From Hydractinia symbiolongicarpus (lineage: Eukaryota; Cnidaria; Hydrozoa; Anthoathecata; Hydractiniidae), in contig NC_079877.1 in the NCBI RefSeq assembly GCF_029227915.1, positions 35,925,851-35,989,850 on the forward strand: DNA of 64,000 nt, written 5' to 3'. The number at the start of each line of letters is the position of its first letter. Positions within the stretch are counted from its first letter, which is position 1. Positions 13,901-28,600 of this stretch are shown one piece after another. The position numbers and the translations under genes are program-made. The notes below the pieces were generated by a model. It was given only the letters and a program-made list of their open reading frames with translations, did not search any database and was not told the origin of the DNA.

Positions 13901-14489
13901 CGTTCGGGAAATCAGTTTACTCCCTGGGTACTTTCTTTATATGCATTCAACTATACGGGCCGATTCCGGGTTTACGGGAAATCGCAGGTTTTCGTTTGCC
14001 GGCGATTAAACTCCTTTTATTCAGCGTCTCATCAAAAATGAAAACATTTTTGAAAACTACAAGTCTCATGCGTTTTAGTGGTAAAAATATAATATAAAAA
14101 ATCGTTCTGGAAATGAGTTTACTGACAGGGTACTTTCTTTGTATACATTCGACTATACGGGCCAAGCCCGGGATTTACGGGAAATCGCGGTTTTCGTTTG
14201 CCGGCGATTAAACTTCTTTCATTCAGCGGCTCATCAAAAATGAAAACATTTTTGAAAACTACAAGTCTCATGCGTCTTAGTGGTGATAAAAAAATTTAAA
14301 AAATCGTTCGGGAAATGAGTTTACTGCCTGGGTACTTTCTTTGTATACATTCGACTATACGGGCCAAGCCCGGGATTTACGGGAAATCGCAGGTTTTCGT
14401 TTGCCGGCGATTAAACTTCTTTTATTCCGCGTCTCATCAAAAATGAAAACATTTTTGAAAACTACAAGTTTCATGCGTTTTAGTGGTAA

Positions 14490-17400
14490 AAAGATAATTT
14501 AAAAAATCGTTCTGGAAATGAGTTTACTCACAGGGTACTTTCTTCGTAAACATTTGACTATACGGGAGAAGCCCGGGATTTAGGGAAATCGTGGTATTGC
14601 GTTTGCCGGCGATTAAACCTCTTTCATTAAGCGTCTCATTAAAAATAAAAACATTTTTGAAAACTACAAGTCTCATTCGTTCTAGTGGTGCAGAAATAAT
14701 TTGTAAAATCGTTCGGGAAATCAGTTTACTCCCTGGGTACTTTCTTTATATACATTCAACTATACGGGCCAAGCCCGGGATTTACGGGAAATCGCGGGTT
14801 TTCGTTTGCCGGCGATTAAACTTCTTTTATTCAGCGTCTCATCAAAAATGAAAACACTTTTGAAAACTACAAGTTTCACGCGTTTTAGTGGTGAAAAAAT
14901 AATTTAAAAAATCGTTCTGGAAATGAGTTTACTCACAGGGTACTTTCTTTGCATACATTCGACTAAACGGGCCAAGCCCGGGATTTACGGGAAATCGCGG
15001 GTTTTCGTTTGCCGGCGATTAAGCCACTTTCACTAAGCGTCTCATCAAAAATGAAAACATTTCTGAAAACTACAAGTCTCATGCGTTTTAGTGGTAAAAA
15101 TATAATATAAAAAATCGTTCGGGAAATGAGTTTACTCCCTGGGTACTTTCTTTGTATACTTTTGACTATACGGGCCGAGTCCCGGGTTTACGGGAAATCG
15201 CACGTTTTTGTTTGCCGGCGATTAAACTTCTTTTATTCAGCGTCTCATCAAAAATGAAAACATTTTTAAAAACTACAAGTCTCATGCGTTTTAGTGGTAA
15301 AAAGATAATTTAAAAAATCGTTTTGGAAATGGGTTTACTCACAGGGTACTTTCTTTGTATACATTCGACTATACGGGCCAAGCCCGGGATTTACGGGAAA
15401 TCGCGGGTTTTCGTTTGCCGGCGATTAAACCTCTTTCATTAAGCGTCTCATTAAAAATGAAAACATTTTTGGAAACTGCAAGTCCCATTCGTTCTAGTGG
15501 TGCAGAAATAATTTGAAAAATCGTTCGGGAAATCAGTTTACTCCCTGGGTACTTTCTTTATATGCATTCAACTATACGGGCCGATTCCGGGTTTACGGGA
15601 AATCGCAGGTTTTCGTTTGCCGGCGATTAAACTCCTTTTATTCAGCGTCTCATCAAAAATGAAAACATTTTTGAAAACTACAAGTCTCATGCGTTTTAGT
15701 GGTAAAAATATAATATAAAAAATCGTTCTGGAAATGAGTTTACTGACAGGGTACTTTCTTTGTAGACATTCGACTATACGGGCCAAGCCCGGGATTTACG
15801 GGAAATCGCGGTTTTCGTTTGCCGGCGATTAAACTTCTTTCATTAAGCGGCTCATCAAAAATGAAAACATTTTTGAAAACTACAGGTCTCATGCGTTTTA
15901 GTGGTGAAAAAAAAATTTAAAAAATCGTTCGGGAAATGAGTTTACTGCCTGGGTACTTTCTTTGTATACATTCGACTATACGGGCCAAGCCCGGGATTTA
16001 CGGGAAATCGCAGGTTTTTTTTTGCCGGCGATTAAACTCCTTTTTATTCCGCGTCTCATCAAGAATGAAAACATTTTTGAAAACTACAGGTTTCATGCGT
16101 TTTAGTGGTAAAAAGATAATTTAAAAAATCGTTCTGGAAATGACTTTACTCACAGGGTACTTTCTTTGTAAACATTCGACTATGCGGGAGAAGCCCGGGA
16201 TTTAGGGAAATCGTGGTATTGCGTTTGCCGGCGATTAAACCTCTTTCATTAAGCGTCTCATTAAAAATAAAAACATTTTTGAAAACTACAAGTCTCATTC
16301 GTTCTAGTGGTGCAGAAATAATTTGTAAAATCGTTCGGGAAATCAGTTTACTCCCTGGGTACTTTCTTTATATACATTCAACTATACGGGCCAAGCCCGG
16401 GATTTACGGGAAAGCGCGGGTTTTCGTTTGCCGGCGATTAAACTTCTTTCATTCAGCGTCTCATCAAAAATGAAAACACTTTTGAAAACTACAAGTCTCA
16501 CGCGTTTTAGTGGTGAAAAAATAATTTAAAAAATCGTTCTGGAAAAGAGTTTACTCACAGGGTACTTTCTTTGCATACATTCGACTATACGGGCCAAGCC
16601 CGGGATTTACAGGAAATCGCGGGTTTTCGTTGGCCGGCTATTAAACCACATTCATTAAGCGTCTCATCAAAAATGAAAACATTTCTGAAAACTACAAGTC
16701 TCATGGGCTTTAGTGGTGAAATAATAATTTAAAAAATCGTTCGGGAAATGAGTTTACTCCCTGGGTACTTTCTTTGTATACTTTTGACTATACGGGCCGA
16801 GACCGGGTTTACGGGAAATCGCAGGTTTTCGTTTGCCGGCGATTAAACTCCTTTTATGCAGCGTCTCATCAAAAATGAAAACATTTTTGAAAACTACAAG
16901 TCTCACGCGTTTTAGTGGTGAAAAAATAATTTAAAAAATCGTTCTGGAAATGAGTTTACTCACAGGGTACTTTCTTTGCATACATTCGACTATACGGGCC
17001 AAGCCCGGGATTTACAGGAAATCGCGGGTTTTCGTTGGCCGGCTATTAAACCACATTCATTAAGCGTCTCATCAAAAATGAAAACATTTCTGAAAACTAC
17101 AAGTGTCATGGGCTTTAGTGGTGAAATAATAATTTAAAAAATCGTTCGGAAAATGAGTTTACTGCCTGGGTACTTTCTTTGTATACATTCGACTATACGG
17201 GCCAAGCCCGGGATTTACGGGAAATCGCAGGTTTTCGTTTGCCGGCGATTAAACTCCTTTTATTCCGCGTCTCATCAAGAATGAAAACATTTTTGAAAAC
17301 TACAGGTTTCATGCGTTTTAGTGGTAAAAAGATAATTTAAAAAATCGTTCTGGAAATGACTTTACTCACAGGGTACTTTCTTTGTAAACATTCGACTATG

Positions 17401-20400
17401 CGGGAGAAGCCCGGGATTTAGGGAAATCGTGGTATTGCGTTTGCCGGCGATTAAACCTCTTTCATTAAGCGTCTCATTAAAAATAAAAACATTTTTGAAA
17501 ACTACAAGTCTCATTCGTTCTAGTGGTGCAGAAATAATTTGTAAAATCGTTCGGGAAATCAGTTTACTCCCTGGGTACTTTCTTTATATACATTCAACTA
17601 TACGGGCCAAGCCCGGGATTTACGGGAAATCGCGGGTTTTCGTTTGCCGGCGATTAAACTTCGTTCATTCAGCGTCTCATCAAAAATGAAAACACTTTTG
17701 AAAACTACAAGTCTCACGCGTTTTAGTGGTGAAAAAATAATTTAAAAAATCGTTCTGGAAAAGAGTTTACTCACAGGGTACTTTCTTTGCGTACATTCGA
17801 CTATACGGGCCAAGCCCGGGATTTACAGGAAATCGCGGGTTTTCGTTGGCCGGCTATTAAACCACATTCATTAAGCGTCTCATCAAAAATGAAAACATTT
17901 CTGAAAACTACAAGTCTCATGGGCTTTAGTGGTGAAATAATAATTTAAAAAATCGTTCGGGAAATGAGTTTACTCCCTGGGTACTTTCTTTGTATACTTT
18001 TGACTATACGGGCCGAGACCGGGTTTACGGGAAATCGCAGGTTTTCGTTTGCCGGCGATTAAACTCCTTTTATGCAGCGTCTCATCAAAAATGAAAACAT
18101 TTTTGAAAACTACAAGTCTCACGCGTTTTAGTGGTGAAAAAATAATTTAAAAAATCGTTCTGGAAATGAGTTTACTCACAGGGTACTTTCTTTGCATACA
18201 TTCGACTATACGGGCCAAGCCCGGGATTTACAGGAAATCGCGGGTTTTCGTTGGCCGGCTATTAAACCACATTCATTAAGCGTCTCATCAAAAATGAAAA
18301 CATTTCTGAAAACTACAAGTCTCATGGGCTTTAGTGGTGAAATAATAATTTAAAAAATCGTTCGGAAAATGAGTTTACTGCCTGGGTACTTTCTTTGTAT
18401 ACATTCGACTATACGGGCCAAGCCCGGGATTTACGGGAAATCGCAGGTTTTCGTTTGCCGGCGATTAAACTCCTTTTATTCCGCGTCTCATCAAGAATGA
18501 AAACATTTTTGAAAACTACAGGTTTCATGCGTTTTAGTGGTAAAAAGATAATTTAAAAAATCGTTCTGGAAATGAGTTTACTCACAGGGTACTTTCTTTG
18601 TAAACATTCCACTATGCGGGAGAAGCCCGGGATTTAGGGAAATCGTGGTATTGCGTTTGCCGGCGATTAAACCTCTTTCATTAAGCGTCTCATTAAAAAT
18701 AAAAACATTTTTGAAAACTACAAGTCTCATTCGTTCTAGTGGTGCAGAAATAATTTGTAAAATCGTTCGGGAAATCAGTTTACTCCCTGGGTACTTTCTT
18801 TATATACATTCAACTATACGGGCCAAGCCCGGGATTTACGGGAAATCGCGGGTTTTCGTTTGCCGGCGATTAAACTTCTTTTATTCAGCGTCTCATCAAA
18901 AATGAAAACACTTTTGAAAACTACAAGTCTCACGCGTTTTAGTGGTGAAAAAATAATTTAAAAAATCGTTCTGGAAATGAGTTTACTCACAGGGTACTTT
19001 CTTTGCATACATTCGACTATACGGGCCAAGCCCGGGATTTACAGGAAATCGCGGGTTTTCGTTGGCCGGCTATTAAACCACATTCATTAAGCGTCTCATC
19101 AAAAATGAAAACATTTCTGAAAACTACAAGTCTCATGGGCTTTAGTGGTGAAATAATAATTTAAAAAATCGTTCGGGAAATGAGTTTACTCCCTGGGTAC
19201 TTTCTTTGTATACTTTTGACTATACGGGCCGAGACCGGGTTTACGGGAAATCGCAGGTTTTCGTTTGCCGGCGATTAAACTCCTTTTATGCAGCGTCTCA
19301 TCAAAAATGAAAACATTTTTGAAAACTACAAGTCTCATACGTTTTAGTGGTGAAAAGATTATTTAAAAAATCGTTTTGGAAATGAGTTTACTCACAGGGT
19401 ACTTTCTTTGTATACATTCGACTAAACGGGCCAAGCCCGAGATTTACGGGAAATCGCGGGTTTTCGTTTGCCGGCGATTAAACCTCTTTCAATAAGCGTC
19501 TCATTAAAAATGAAAACATTTTTGGAAACTACAAGTCCCATTCGTTCTAGTGGTGCAGAAATAATTTGAAAAATCGTTCGGGAAATCAGTTTACTCCCTG
19601 GGTACTTTCTTTATATGCATTCAACTATACGGGCCGATTCCGGGTATACGGGAAATCGCAGGTTTTCGTTTGCCGGCGATTAAACTCCTTTTATTCAGCG
19701 TCTCATCAAAAATGAAAACATTTTTGAAAACTACAAGTCTCATGCGTTTTAGTTGTAAAAATATAATATAAAAAATCGTTCTGGAAATGAGTTTACTGAC
19801 AGGGTACTTTCTTTGTATACATTCGACTATACGGGCCAAGCCCGGGATTTACGGGAAATCGCGGTTTTCGTTTGCCGGCGATTAAACTTCTTTCATTAAG
19901 CGGCTCATCAAAAATGAAAACATTTTTGAAAACTACAAGTCTCATGCGTTTTAGTGGTGAAAAAAAATTTAAAAAATCGTTCGGGAATTGAGTTTACTGC
20001 CTGGGTACTTTCTTTGTATACATTCGACTATACGGGCCAAGCCCGGGATTTACGGGAAATCGCAGGTTTTCGTTTGCCGGCGATTAAACTCCTTTTATTC
20101 CGCGTCTCATCAAGAATGAAAACATTTTTGAAAACTACAGGTTTCATGCGTTTTAGTGGTGCAGAAATAATTTCTAAAATCGTTCGGGAAATCAGTTTAC
20201 TCCCTGGGTACTTTCTTTATATACATTCAACTATACGGGCCAAGCCCGGGATTTACGGGAAATCGCAGGTTTTCGTTTGCCGGCGATTAAACCTCTTTTA
20301 TTCAGCGTCTCATCAAAAATGAAAACACTTTTGAAAACTACAAGTCTCACACGTTTTAGTGGTGAAAAAATAATTTAAAAAATCGTTCTGGAAATGAGTT

Positions 20401-20825
20401 TACTCACAGGGTACTTTCTTTGCATACATTCGACTATACGGGCCAAGCCCGGGATTTACAGGAAATCGCAGGTTTTCGTTGGCCGGCTATTAAACCACAT
20501 TCATTAAGCGTCTCATCAAAAATGAAAACATTTCTGAAAACTACAAGTCTCATGGGCTTTAGTGGTGAAATAATAATTTAAAAAATCGTTCGGGAAATGA
20601 GTTTACTCCCTGGGTACTTTCTTTGTATACTTTTGACTATACGGGCCGAGACCGGGATTTACGGGAAATCGCAGGTTTTCGTTTGCCGGCGATTAAACTC
20701 CTTTTATTCCGCGTCTCATCAAGAATGAAAACATTTTTAAAAACTACAGGTTTCATGCGTTTTAGTGGTAAAAAGATAATTTAAAAAATCGTTCTGGAAA
20801 TGAGTTTACTCACAGGGTACTTTCT
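14490..20825 (+). repeat. Large segmental duplication within the array, left copy (offset 11,145 bp)
   Basis: About 6.3 kb (31 monomers) matching 25,635-31,970. Private variants are shared, such as TACTTTCTTCGTAAAC near 14,541 and 25,686, the GTAGACATTCGAC monomer near 15,760 and 26,906, and the AGTTGTAAAAATATAATA monomer near 19,750 and 30,896. The equivalent sites 16,213, 17,429, 18,645, 19,621 and 19,954 all recur at exactly +11,145, which is 55 monomers. Few substitutions separate the copies, for example TCGCAGG at about 20,267 against TCGCGGG at about 31,412. Confidence 0.8.
15940..19338 (+). repeat. Six-monomer higher-order repeat (1,216 bp), about 2.8 tandem copies
   Basis: Equivalent monomers sit at 16,213, 17,429 and 18,645, exactly 1,216 bp apart. 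Each unit contains, in order, the TCGTGGTATTGCG monomer, a TCTCACGCG monomer, a GTTGGCCGGCTATT monomer, a CTTTTATGCAGCG monomer, and so on. The run ends near 19,338, where CTCATACGTTTTAG replaces CTCACGCGTTTTAG. The whole run is copied at 27,085-30,483. Confidence 0.78.
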
Positions 20826-23800
20826 TTGTAAACATTCGACTATGCGGGAGAAGCCCGGGATTTAGGGAAATCGTGGTATTGCGTTTGCCGGCGATTAAAC
20901 CTCTTTCATTAAGCGTCTCATTAAAAATAAAAACATTTTTGAAAACTACAAGTCTCATTCGTTCTAGTGGTGCAGAAATAATTTGTAAAATCGTTCGGGA
21001 AATCAGTTTACTCCCTGGGTACTTTCTTTATACACATTCAACTATACGGGCCAAGCCCGGGATTTACGGGAAATCGCGGGTTTTCGTTTGCCGGCGATTA
21101 AACTTCTTTTATTCAGCGTCTCATCAAAAATGAAAACACTTTTGAAAACTACAAGTCTCACGCGTTTTAGTGGTGAAAAAATAATTTAAAAAATCGTTCT
21201 GGAAATGAGTTTACTCACAGGGTACTTTCTTTGCATACATTCGACTATACGGGCCAAGCCCGGGATTTACAGGAAATCGCAGGTTTTCGTTGGCCGGCTA
21301 TTAAACCACATTCATTAAGCGTCTCATCAAAAATGAAAACATTTCTGAAAACTACAAGTCTCATGGGCTTTAGTGGTGAAATAATAATTTAAAAAATCGT
21401 TCGGGAAATGAGTTTACTCCCTGGGTACTTTCTTTGTATACTTTTGACTATACGGGCCGAGACCGGGATTTACGGGAAATCGCAGGTTTTCGTTTGCCGG
21501 CGATTAAACTCCTTTTATTCCGCGTCTCATCAAGAATGAAAACATTTTTAAAAACTACAGGTTTCATGCGTTTTAGTGGTAAAAAGATAATTTAAAAAAT
21601 CGTTCTGGAAATGAGTTTACTCACAGGGTACTTTCTTTGTAAACATTCGACTATGCGGGAGAAGCCCGGGATTTAGGGAAATCGTGGTATTGCGTTTGCC
21701 GGCGATTAAACCTCTTTCATTAAGCGTCTCATTAAAAATAAAAACATTTTTGAAAACTACAAGTCTCATTCGTTCTAGTGGTGCAGAAATAATTTGTAAA
21801 ATCGTTCGGGAAATCAGTTTACTCCCTGGGTACTTTCTTTATACACATTCAACTATACGGGCCAAGCCCGGGATTTACGGGAAATCGCGGGTTTTCGTTT
21901 GCCGGCGATTAAACTTCTTTTATTCAGCGTCTCATCAAAAATGAAAACACTTTTGAAAACTACAAGTCTCACGCGTTTTAGTGGTGAAAAAATAATTTAA
22001 AAAATCGTTCTGGAAATGAGTTTACTCACAGGGTACTTTCTTTGCATACATTCGACTATACGGGCCAAGCCCGGGATTTACAGGAAATCGCGGGTTTTCG
22101 TTGGCCGGCTATTAAACCACATTCATTAAGCGTCTCATCAAAAATGAAAACATTTCTGAAAACTACAAGTCTCATGGGCTTTAGTGGTGAAATAATAATT
22201 TAAAAAATCGTTCGGGAAATGAGTTTACTCCCTGGGTACTTTCTTTGTATACTTTTGACTATACGGGCCGAGACCGGGTTTACGGGAAATCGCAGGTTTT
22301 CGTTTGCCGGCGATTAAACTCCTTTTTTGCAGCGTCTCATCAAAAATGAAAACATTTTTGAAAACTACAAGTCTCACGCGTTTTAGTGGTGAAAAAATAA
22401 TTTAAAAAATCGTTCTGGAAATGAGTTTACTCACAGGGTACTTTCTTTGCATACATTCGACTATACGGGCCAAGCCCGGGATTTACAGGAAATCGCGGGT
22501 TTTCGTTGGCCGGCTATTAAACCACATTCATTAAGCGTCTCATCAAAAATGAAAACATTTCTGAAAACTACAAGTCTCATGGGCTTTAGTGGTGAAATAA
22601 TAATTTAAAAAATCGTTCGGAAAATGAGTTTACTGCCTGGGTACTTTCTTTGTATACATTCGACTATACGGGCCAAGCCCGGGATTTACGGGAAATCGCA
22701 GGTTTTCGTTTGCCGGCGATTAAACTCCTTTTATTCCGCGTCTCATCAAGAATGAAAACATTTTTGAAAACTACAGGTTTCATGCGTTTTAGTGGTAAAA
22801 AGATAATTTAAAAAATCGTTCTGGAAATGAGTTTACTCACAGGGTACTTTCTTTGTAAACATTCCACTATGCGGGAGAAGCCCGGGATTTAGGGAAATCG
22901 TGGTATTGCGTTTGCCGGCGATTAAACCTCTTTCATTAAGCGTCTCATTAAAAATAAAAACATTTTTGAAAACTACAAGTCTCATTCGTTCTAGTGGTGC
23001 AGAAATAATTTGTAAAATCGTTCTGGAAATGAGTTTACTCACAGGGTACTTTCTTTGCATACATTCGACTATACGGGCCAAGCCCGGGATTTACAGGAAA
23101 TCGCGGGTTTTCGTTGGCCGGCTATTAAACCACATTCATTAAGCGTCTCATCAAAAATGAAAACATTTCTGAAAACTACAAGTCTCATGGGCTTTAGTGG
23201 TGAAATAATAATTTAAAAAATCGTTCGGGAAATGAGTTTACTCCCTGGGTACTTTCTTTGTATACTTTTGACTATACGGGCCGAGACCGGGTTTACGGGA
23301 AATCGCAGGTTTTCGTTTGCCGGCGATTAAACTCCTTTTATGCAGCGTCTCATCAAAAATGAAAACATTTTTGAAAACTACAAGTCTCATTCGTTCTAGT
23401 GGTGCAGAAATAATTTGTAAAATCGTTCGGGAAATCAGTTTACTCCCTGGGTACTTTCTTTATATACATTCAACTATACGGGCCAAGCCCGGGATTTACG
23501 GGAAATCGCGGGTTTTCGTTTGCCGGCGATTAAACTTCTTTTATTCAGCGTCTCATCAAAAATGAAAACACTTTTGAAAACTACAAGTCTCACGCGTTTT
23601 AGTGGTGAAAAAATAATTTAAAAAATCGTTCTGGAAATGAGTTTACTCACAGGGTACTTTCTTTGCATACATTCGACTATACGGGCCAAGCCCGGGATTT
23701 ACAGGAAATCGCGGGTTTTCGTTGGCCGGCTATTAAACCACATTCATTAAGCGTCTCATCAAAAATGAAAACATTTCTGAAAACTACAAGTCTCATGGGC

Positions 23801-25634
23801 TTTAGTGGTGAAATAATAATTTAAAAAATCGTTCGGGAAATGAGTTTACTCCCTGGGTACTTTCTTTGTATACTTTTGACTATACGGGCCGAGACCGGGT
23901 TTACGGGAAATCGCAGGTTTTCGTTTGCCGGCGATTAAACTCCTTTTATGCAGCGTCTCATCAAAAATGAAAACATTTTTGAAAACTACAAGTCTCACGC
24001 GTTTTAGTGGTGAAAAAATAATTTAAAAAATCGTTCTGGAAATGAGTTTACTCACAGGGTACTTTCTTTGCATACATTCGACTATACGGGCCAAGCCCGG
24101 GATTTACAGGAAATCGCGGGTTTTCGTTAGCCGGCTATTAAACCACATTCATTAAGCGTCTCATCAAAAATGAAAACATTTCTGAAAACTACAAGTCTCA
24201 TGGGCTTTAGTGGTGAAAAAATAATTTAAAAAATCGTTCTGGAAATGAGTTTACTCACAGGGTACTTTCTTTGCATACATTCGACTATACGGGCCAAGCC
24301 CGGGATTTACAGGAAATCGCGGGTTTTCGTTGGCCGGCTATTAAACCACATTCATTAAGCGTCTCATCAAAAATGAAAACATTTCTGAAAACTACAAGTC
24401 TCATGGGCTTTAGTGGTGAAATAATAATTTAAAAAATCGTTCGGGAAATGAGTTTACTCCCTGGGTACTTTCTTTGTATACTTTTGACTATACGGGCCGA
24501 GACCGGGATTTACGGGAAATCGCGGGTATTCGTTTGCCGGCGATTAAGCCACTTTCACTAAGCGTCTCATCAAAAATGAAAACATTTCTGAAAACTACAA
24601 GTCTCATGCGTTTTAGTGGTAAAAATATAATATAAAAAATCGTTCGGGAAATGAGTTTACTCCCTTGGTACTTTCTTTGTATGCTTTTGACTATACGGGC
24701 CGAGTTCGGGGTTTACGGGAAATCGCACGTTTTTGTTTGCCGGCGATTAAACTTCTTTTATTCAGCGTCTCATCAAAAATGAAAACATTTTTAAAAACTA
24801 CAAGTCTCATGCGTTTTAGTGGTAAAAAGATAATTTAAAAAATCGTTTTGGAAAGGGGTTTACTCACAGGGTACTTTCTTTGTAAACATTTGACTATACG
24901 GGAGAAGCCCGGGATTTAGGGAAATCGTGGTATTGCGTTTGCCGGCGATTAAACCTCTTTCATTAAGCGTCTCATTAAAAATAAAAACATTTTTGAAAAC
25001 TACAAGTCTCATTCGTTCTAGTGGTGCAGAAATAATTTGTAAAATCGTTCGGGAAATCAGTTTACTCCCTGGGTACTTTCTTTATATACATTCAACTATA
25101 CGGGCCAAGCCCGGGATTTACGGGAAATCGCGGGTTTTCGTTTGCCGGCGATTAAACTTCTTTTATTCAGCGTCTCATCAAAAATGAAAACACTTTTGAA
25201 AACTACAAGTCTCACGCGTTTTAGTGGTGAAAAATAATTTAAAAAATCGTTCTGGAAATGAGTTTACTCACAGGGTACTTTCTTTGCATACATTCGACTA
25301 AACGGGCCAAGCCCGGGATTTACGGGAAATCGCGGGTTTTCGTTTGCCGGCGATTAAGCCACTTTCACTAAGCGTCTCATCAAAAATGAAAACATTTCTG
25401 AAAACTACAAGTCTCATGCGTTTTAGTGGTAAAAATATAATATAAAAAATCGTTCGGGAAATGAGTTTACTCCCTGGGTACTTTCTTTGTATGCTTTTGA
25501 CTATACGGGCCGAGTTCGGGGTTTACGGGAAATCGCACGTTTTTGTTTGCCGGCGATTAAACTTCTTTTATTCAGCGTCTCATCAAAAATGAAAACATTT
25601 TTAAAAACTACAAGTCTCATGCGTTTTAGTGGTA

Positions 25635-28600
25635 AAAAGATAATTTAAAAAATCGTTCTGGAAATGAGTTTCCTCACAGGGTACTTTCTTCGTAAACATT
25701 TGACTATACGGGAGAAGCCCGGGATTTAGGGAAATCGTGGTATTGCGTTTGCCGGCGATTAAACCTCTTTCATTAAGCGTCTCATTAAAAATAAAAACAT
25801 TTTTGAAAACTACAAGTCTCATTCGTTCTAGTGGTGCAGAAATAATTTGTAAAATCGTTCGGGAAATCAGTTTACTCCCTGGGTACTTTCTTTATATACA
25901 TTCAACTATACGGGCCAAGCCCGGGATTTACGGGAAATCGCGGGTTTTCGTTTGCCGGCGATTAAACTTCTTTTATTCAGCGTCTCATCAAAAATGAAAA
26001 CACTTTTGAAAACTACAAGTCTCACGCGTTTTAGTGGTGAAAAAATAATTTAAAAAATCGTTCTGGAAATGAGTTTACTCACAGGGTACTTTCTTTGCAT
26101 ACATTCGACTAAACGGGCCAAGCCCGGGATTTACGGGAAATCGCGGGTTTTCGTTTGCCGGCGATTAAGCCACTTTCACTAAGCGTCTCATCAAAAATGA
26201 AAACATTTCTGAAAACTACAAGTCTCATGCGTTTTAGTGGTAAAAATATAATATAAAAAATCGTTCGAGAAATGAGTTTACTCCCTGGGTACTTTCTTTG
26301 TATACTTTTGACTATACGGGCCGAGTCCGGGGTTTACGGGAAATCGCACGTTTTTGTTTGCCGGCGATTAAACTTCTTTTATTCAGCGTCTCATCAAAAA
26401 TGAAAACATTTTTAAAAACTACAAGTCTCATGCGTTTTAGTGGTAAAAAGATAATTTAAAAAATCGTTTTGGAAATGGGTTTACTCACAGATTACTTTCT
26501 TTGTATACATTCGACTATACGGGCCAAGCCCGGGATTTACGGGAAATCGCGGGTTTTCGTTTGCCGGCGATTAAACCTCTTTCATTAAGCGTCTCATTAA
26601 AAATGAAAACATTTTTGGAAACTACAAGTCCCATTCGTTCTAGTGGTGCAGAAATAATTTGAAAAATCGTTCGGGAAATCAGTTTACTCCCTGGGTACTT
26701 TCTTTATATGCATTCAACTATACGGGCCGATTCCGGGTTTACGGGAAATCGCAGGTTTTCGTTTGGCGGCGATTAAACTCCTTTTATTCAGCGTCTCATC
26801 AAAAATGAAAACATTTTTGAAAACTACAAGTCTCATGCGTTTTAGTGGTAAAAATATAATATAAAAAATCGTTCTGGAAATGAGTTTACTGACAGGGTAC
26901 TTTCTTTGTAGACATTCGACTATACGGGCCAAGCCCGGGATTTACGGGAAATCGCGGTTTTCGTTTGCCGGCGATTAAACTTCTTTCATTAAGCGGCTCA
27001 TCAAAAATGAAAACATTTTTGAAAACTACAGGTCTCATGCGTTTTAGTGGTGAAAAAAAAATTTAAAAATTCGTTCGGGAAATGAGTTTACTGCCTGTGT
27101 ACTTTCTTTGTATACATTCGACTATACGGGCCAAGCCCGGGATTTACGGGAAATCGCAGGTTTTTTTTGCCGGCGATTAAACTCCTTTTTATTCCGCGTC
27201 TCATCAAGAATGAAAACATTTTTGAAAACTACAGGTTTCATGCGTTTTAGTGGTAAAAAGATAATTTAAAAAATCGTTCTGGAAATGACTTTACTCACAG
27301 GGTACTTTCTTTGTAAACATTCGACTATGCGGGAGAAGCCCGGGATTTAGGGAAATCGTGGTATTGCGTTTGCCGGCGATTAAACCTCTTTCATTAAGCG
27401 TCTCATTAAAAATAAAAACATTTTTGAAAACTACAAGTCTCATTCGTTCTAGTGGTGCAGAAATAATTTGTAAAATCGTTCGGGAAATCAGTTTACTCCC
27501 TGGGTACTTTCTTTATATACATTCAACTATACGGGCCAAGCCCGGGATTTACGGGAAATCGCGGGTTTTCGTTTGCCGGCGATTAAACTTCTTTCATTCA
27601 GCGTCTCATCAAAAATGAAAACACTTTTGAAAACTACAAGTCTCACGCGTTTTAGTGGTGAAAAAATAATTTAAAAAATCGTTCTGGAAAAGAGTTTACT
27701 CACAGGGTACTTTCTTTGCATACATTCGACTATACGGGCCAAGCCCGGGATTTACAGGAAATCGCGGGTTTTCGTTGGCCGGCTATTAAACCACATTCAT
27801 TAAGCGTCTCATCAAAAATGAAAACATTTCTGAAAACTACAAGTCTCATGGGCTTTAGTGGTGAAATAATAATTTAAAAAATCGTTCGGGAAATGAGTTT
27901 ACTCCCTGGGTACTTTCTTTGTATACTTTTGACTATACGGGCCGAGACCGGGTTTACGGGAAATCGCAGGTTTTCGTTTGCCGGCGATTAAACTCCTTTT
28001 ATGCAGCGTCTCATCAAAAATGAAAACATTTTTGAAAACTACAAGTCTCACGCGTTTTAGTGGTGAAAAAATAATTTAAAAAATCGTTCTGGAAATGAGT
28101 TTACTCACAGGGTACTTTCTTTGCATACATTCGACTATACGGGCCAAGCCCGGGATTTACAGGAAATCGCGGGTTTTCGTTGGCCGGCTATTAAACCACA
28201 TTCATTAAGCGTCTCATCAAAAATGAAAACATTTCTGAAAACTACAAGTCTCATGGGCTTTAGTGGTGAAATAATAATTTAAAAAATCGTTCGGAAAATG
28301 AGTTTACTGCCTGGGTACTTTCTTTGTATACATTCGACTATACGGGCCAAGCCCGGGATTTACGGGAAATCGCAGGTTTTCGTTTGACGGCGATTAAACT
28401 CCTTTTATTCCGCGTCTCATCAAGAATGAAAACATTTTTGAAAACTACAGGTTTCATGCGTTTTAGTGGTAAAAAGATAATTTAAAAAATCGTTCTGGAA
28501 ATGACTTTACTCACAGGGTACTTTCTTTGTAAACATTCGACTATGCGGGAGAAGCCCGGGATTTAGGGAAATCGTGGTATTGCGTTTGCCGGTTATTAAA

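Noticed and set aside
19954-20322. 122-codon frame, also at 31,099 and 36,368
   Set aside because: The longest satellite frame, produced by a one-base change joining two monomer frames; its copies follow the large duplications and not any gene-like conservation.
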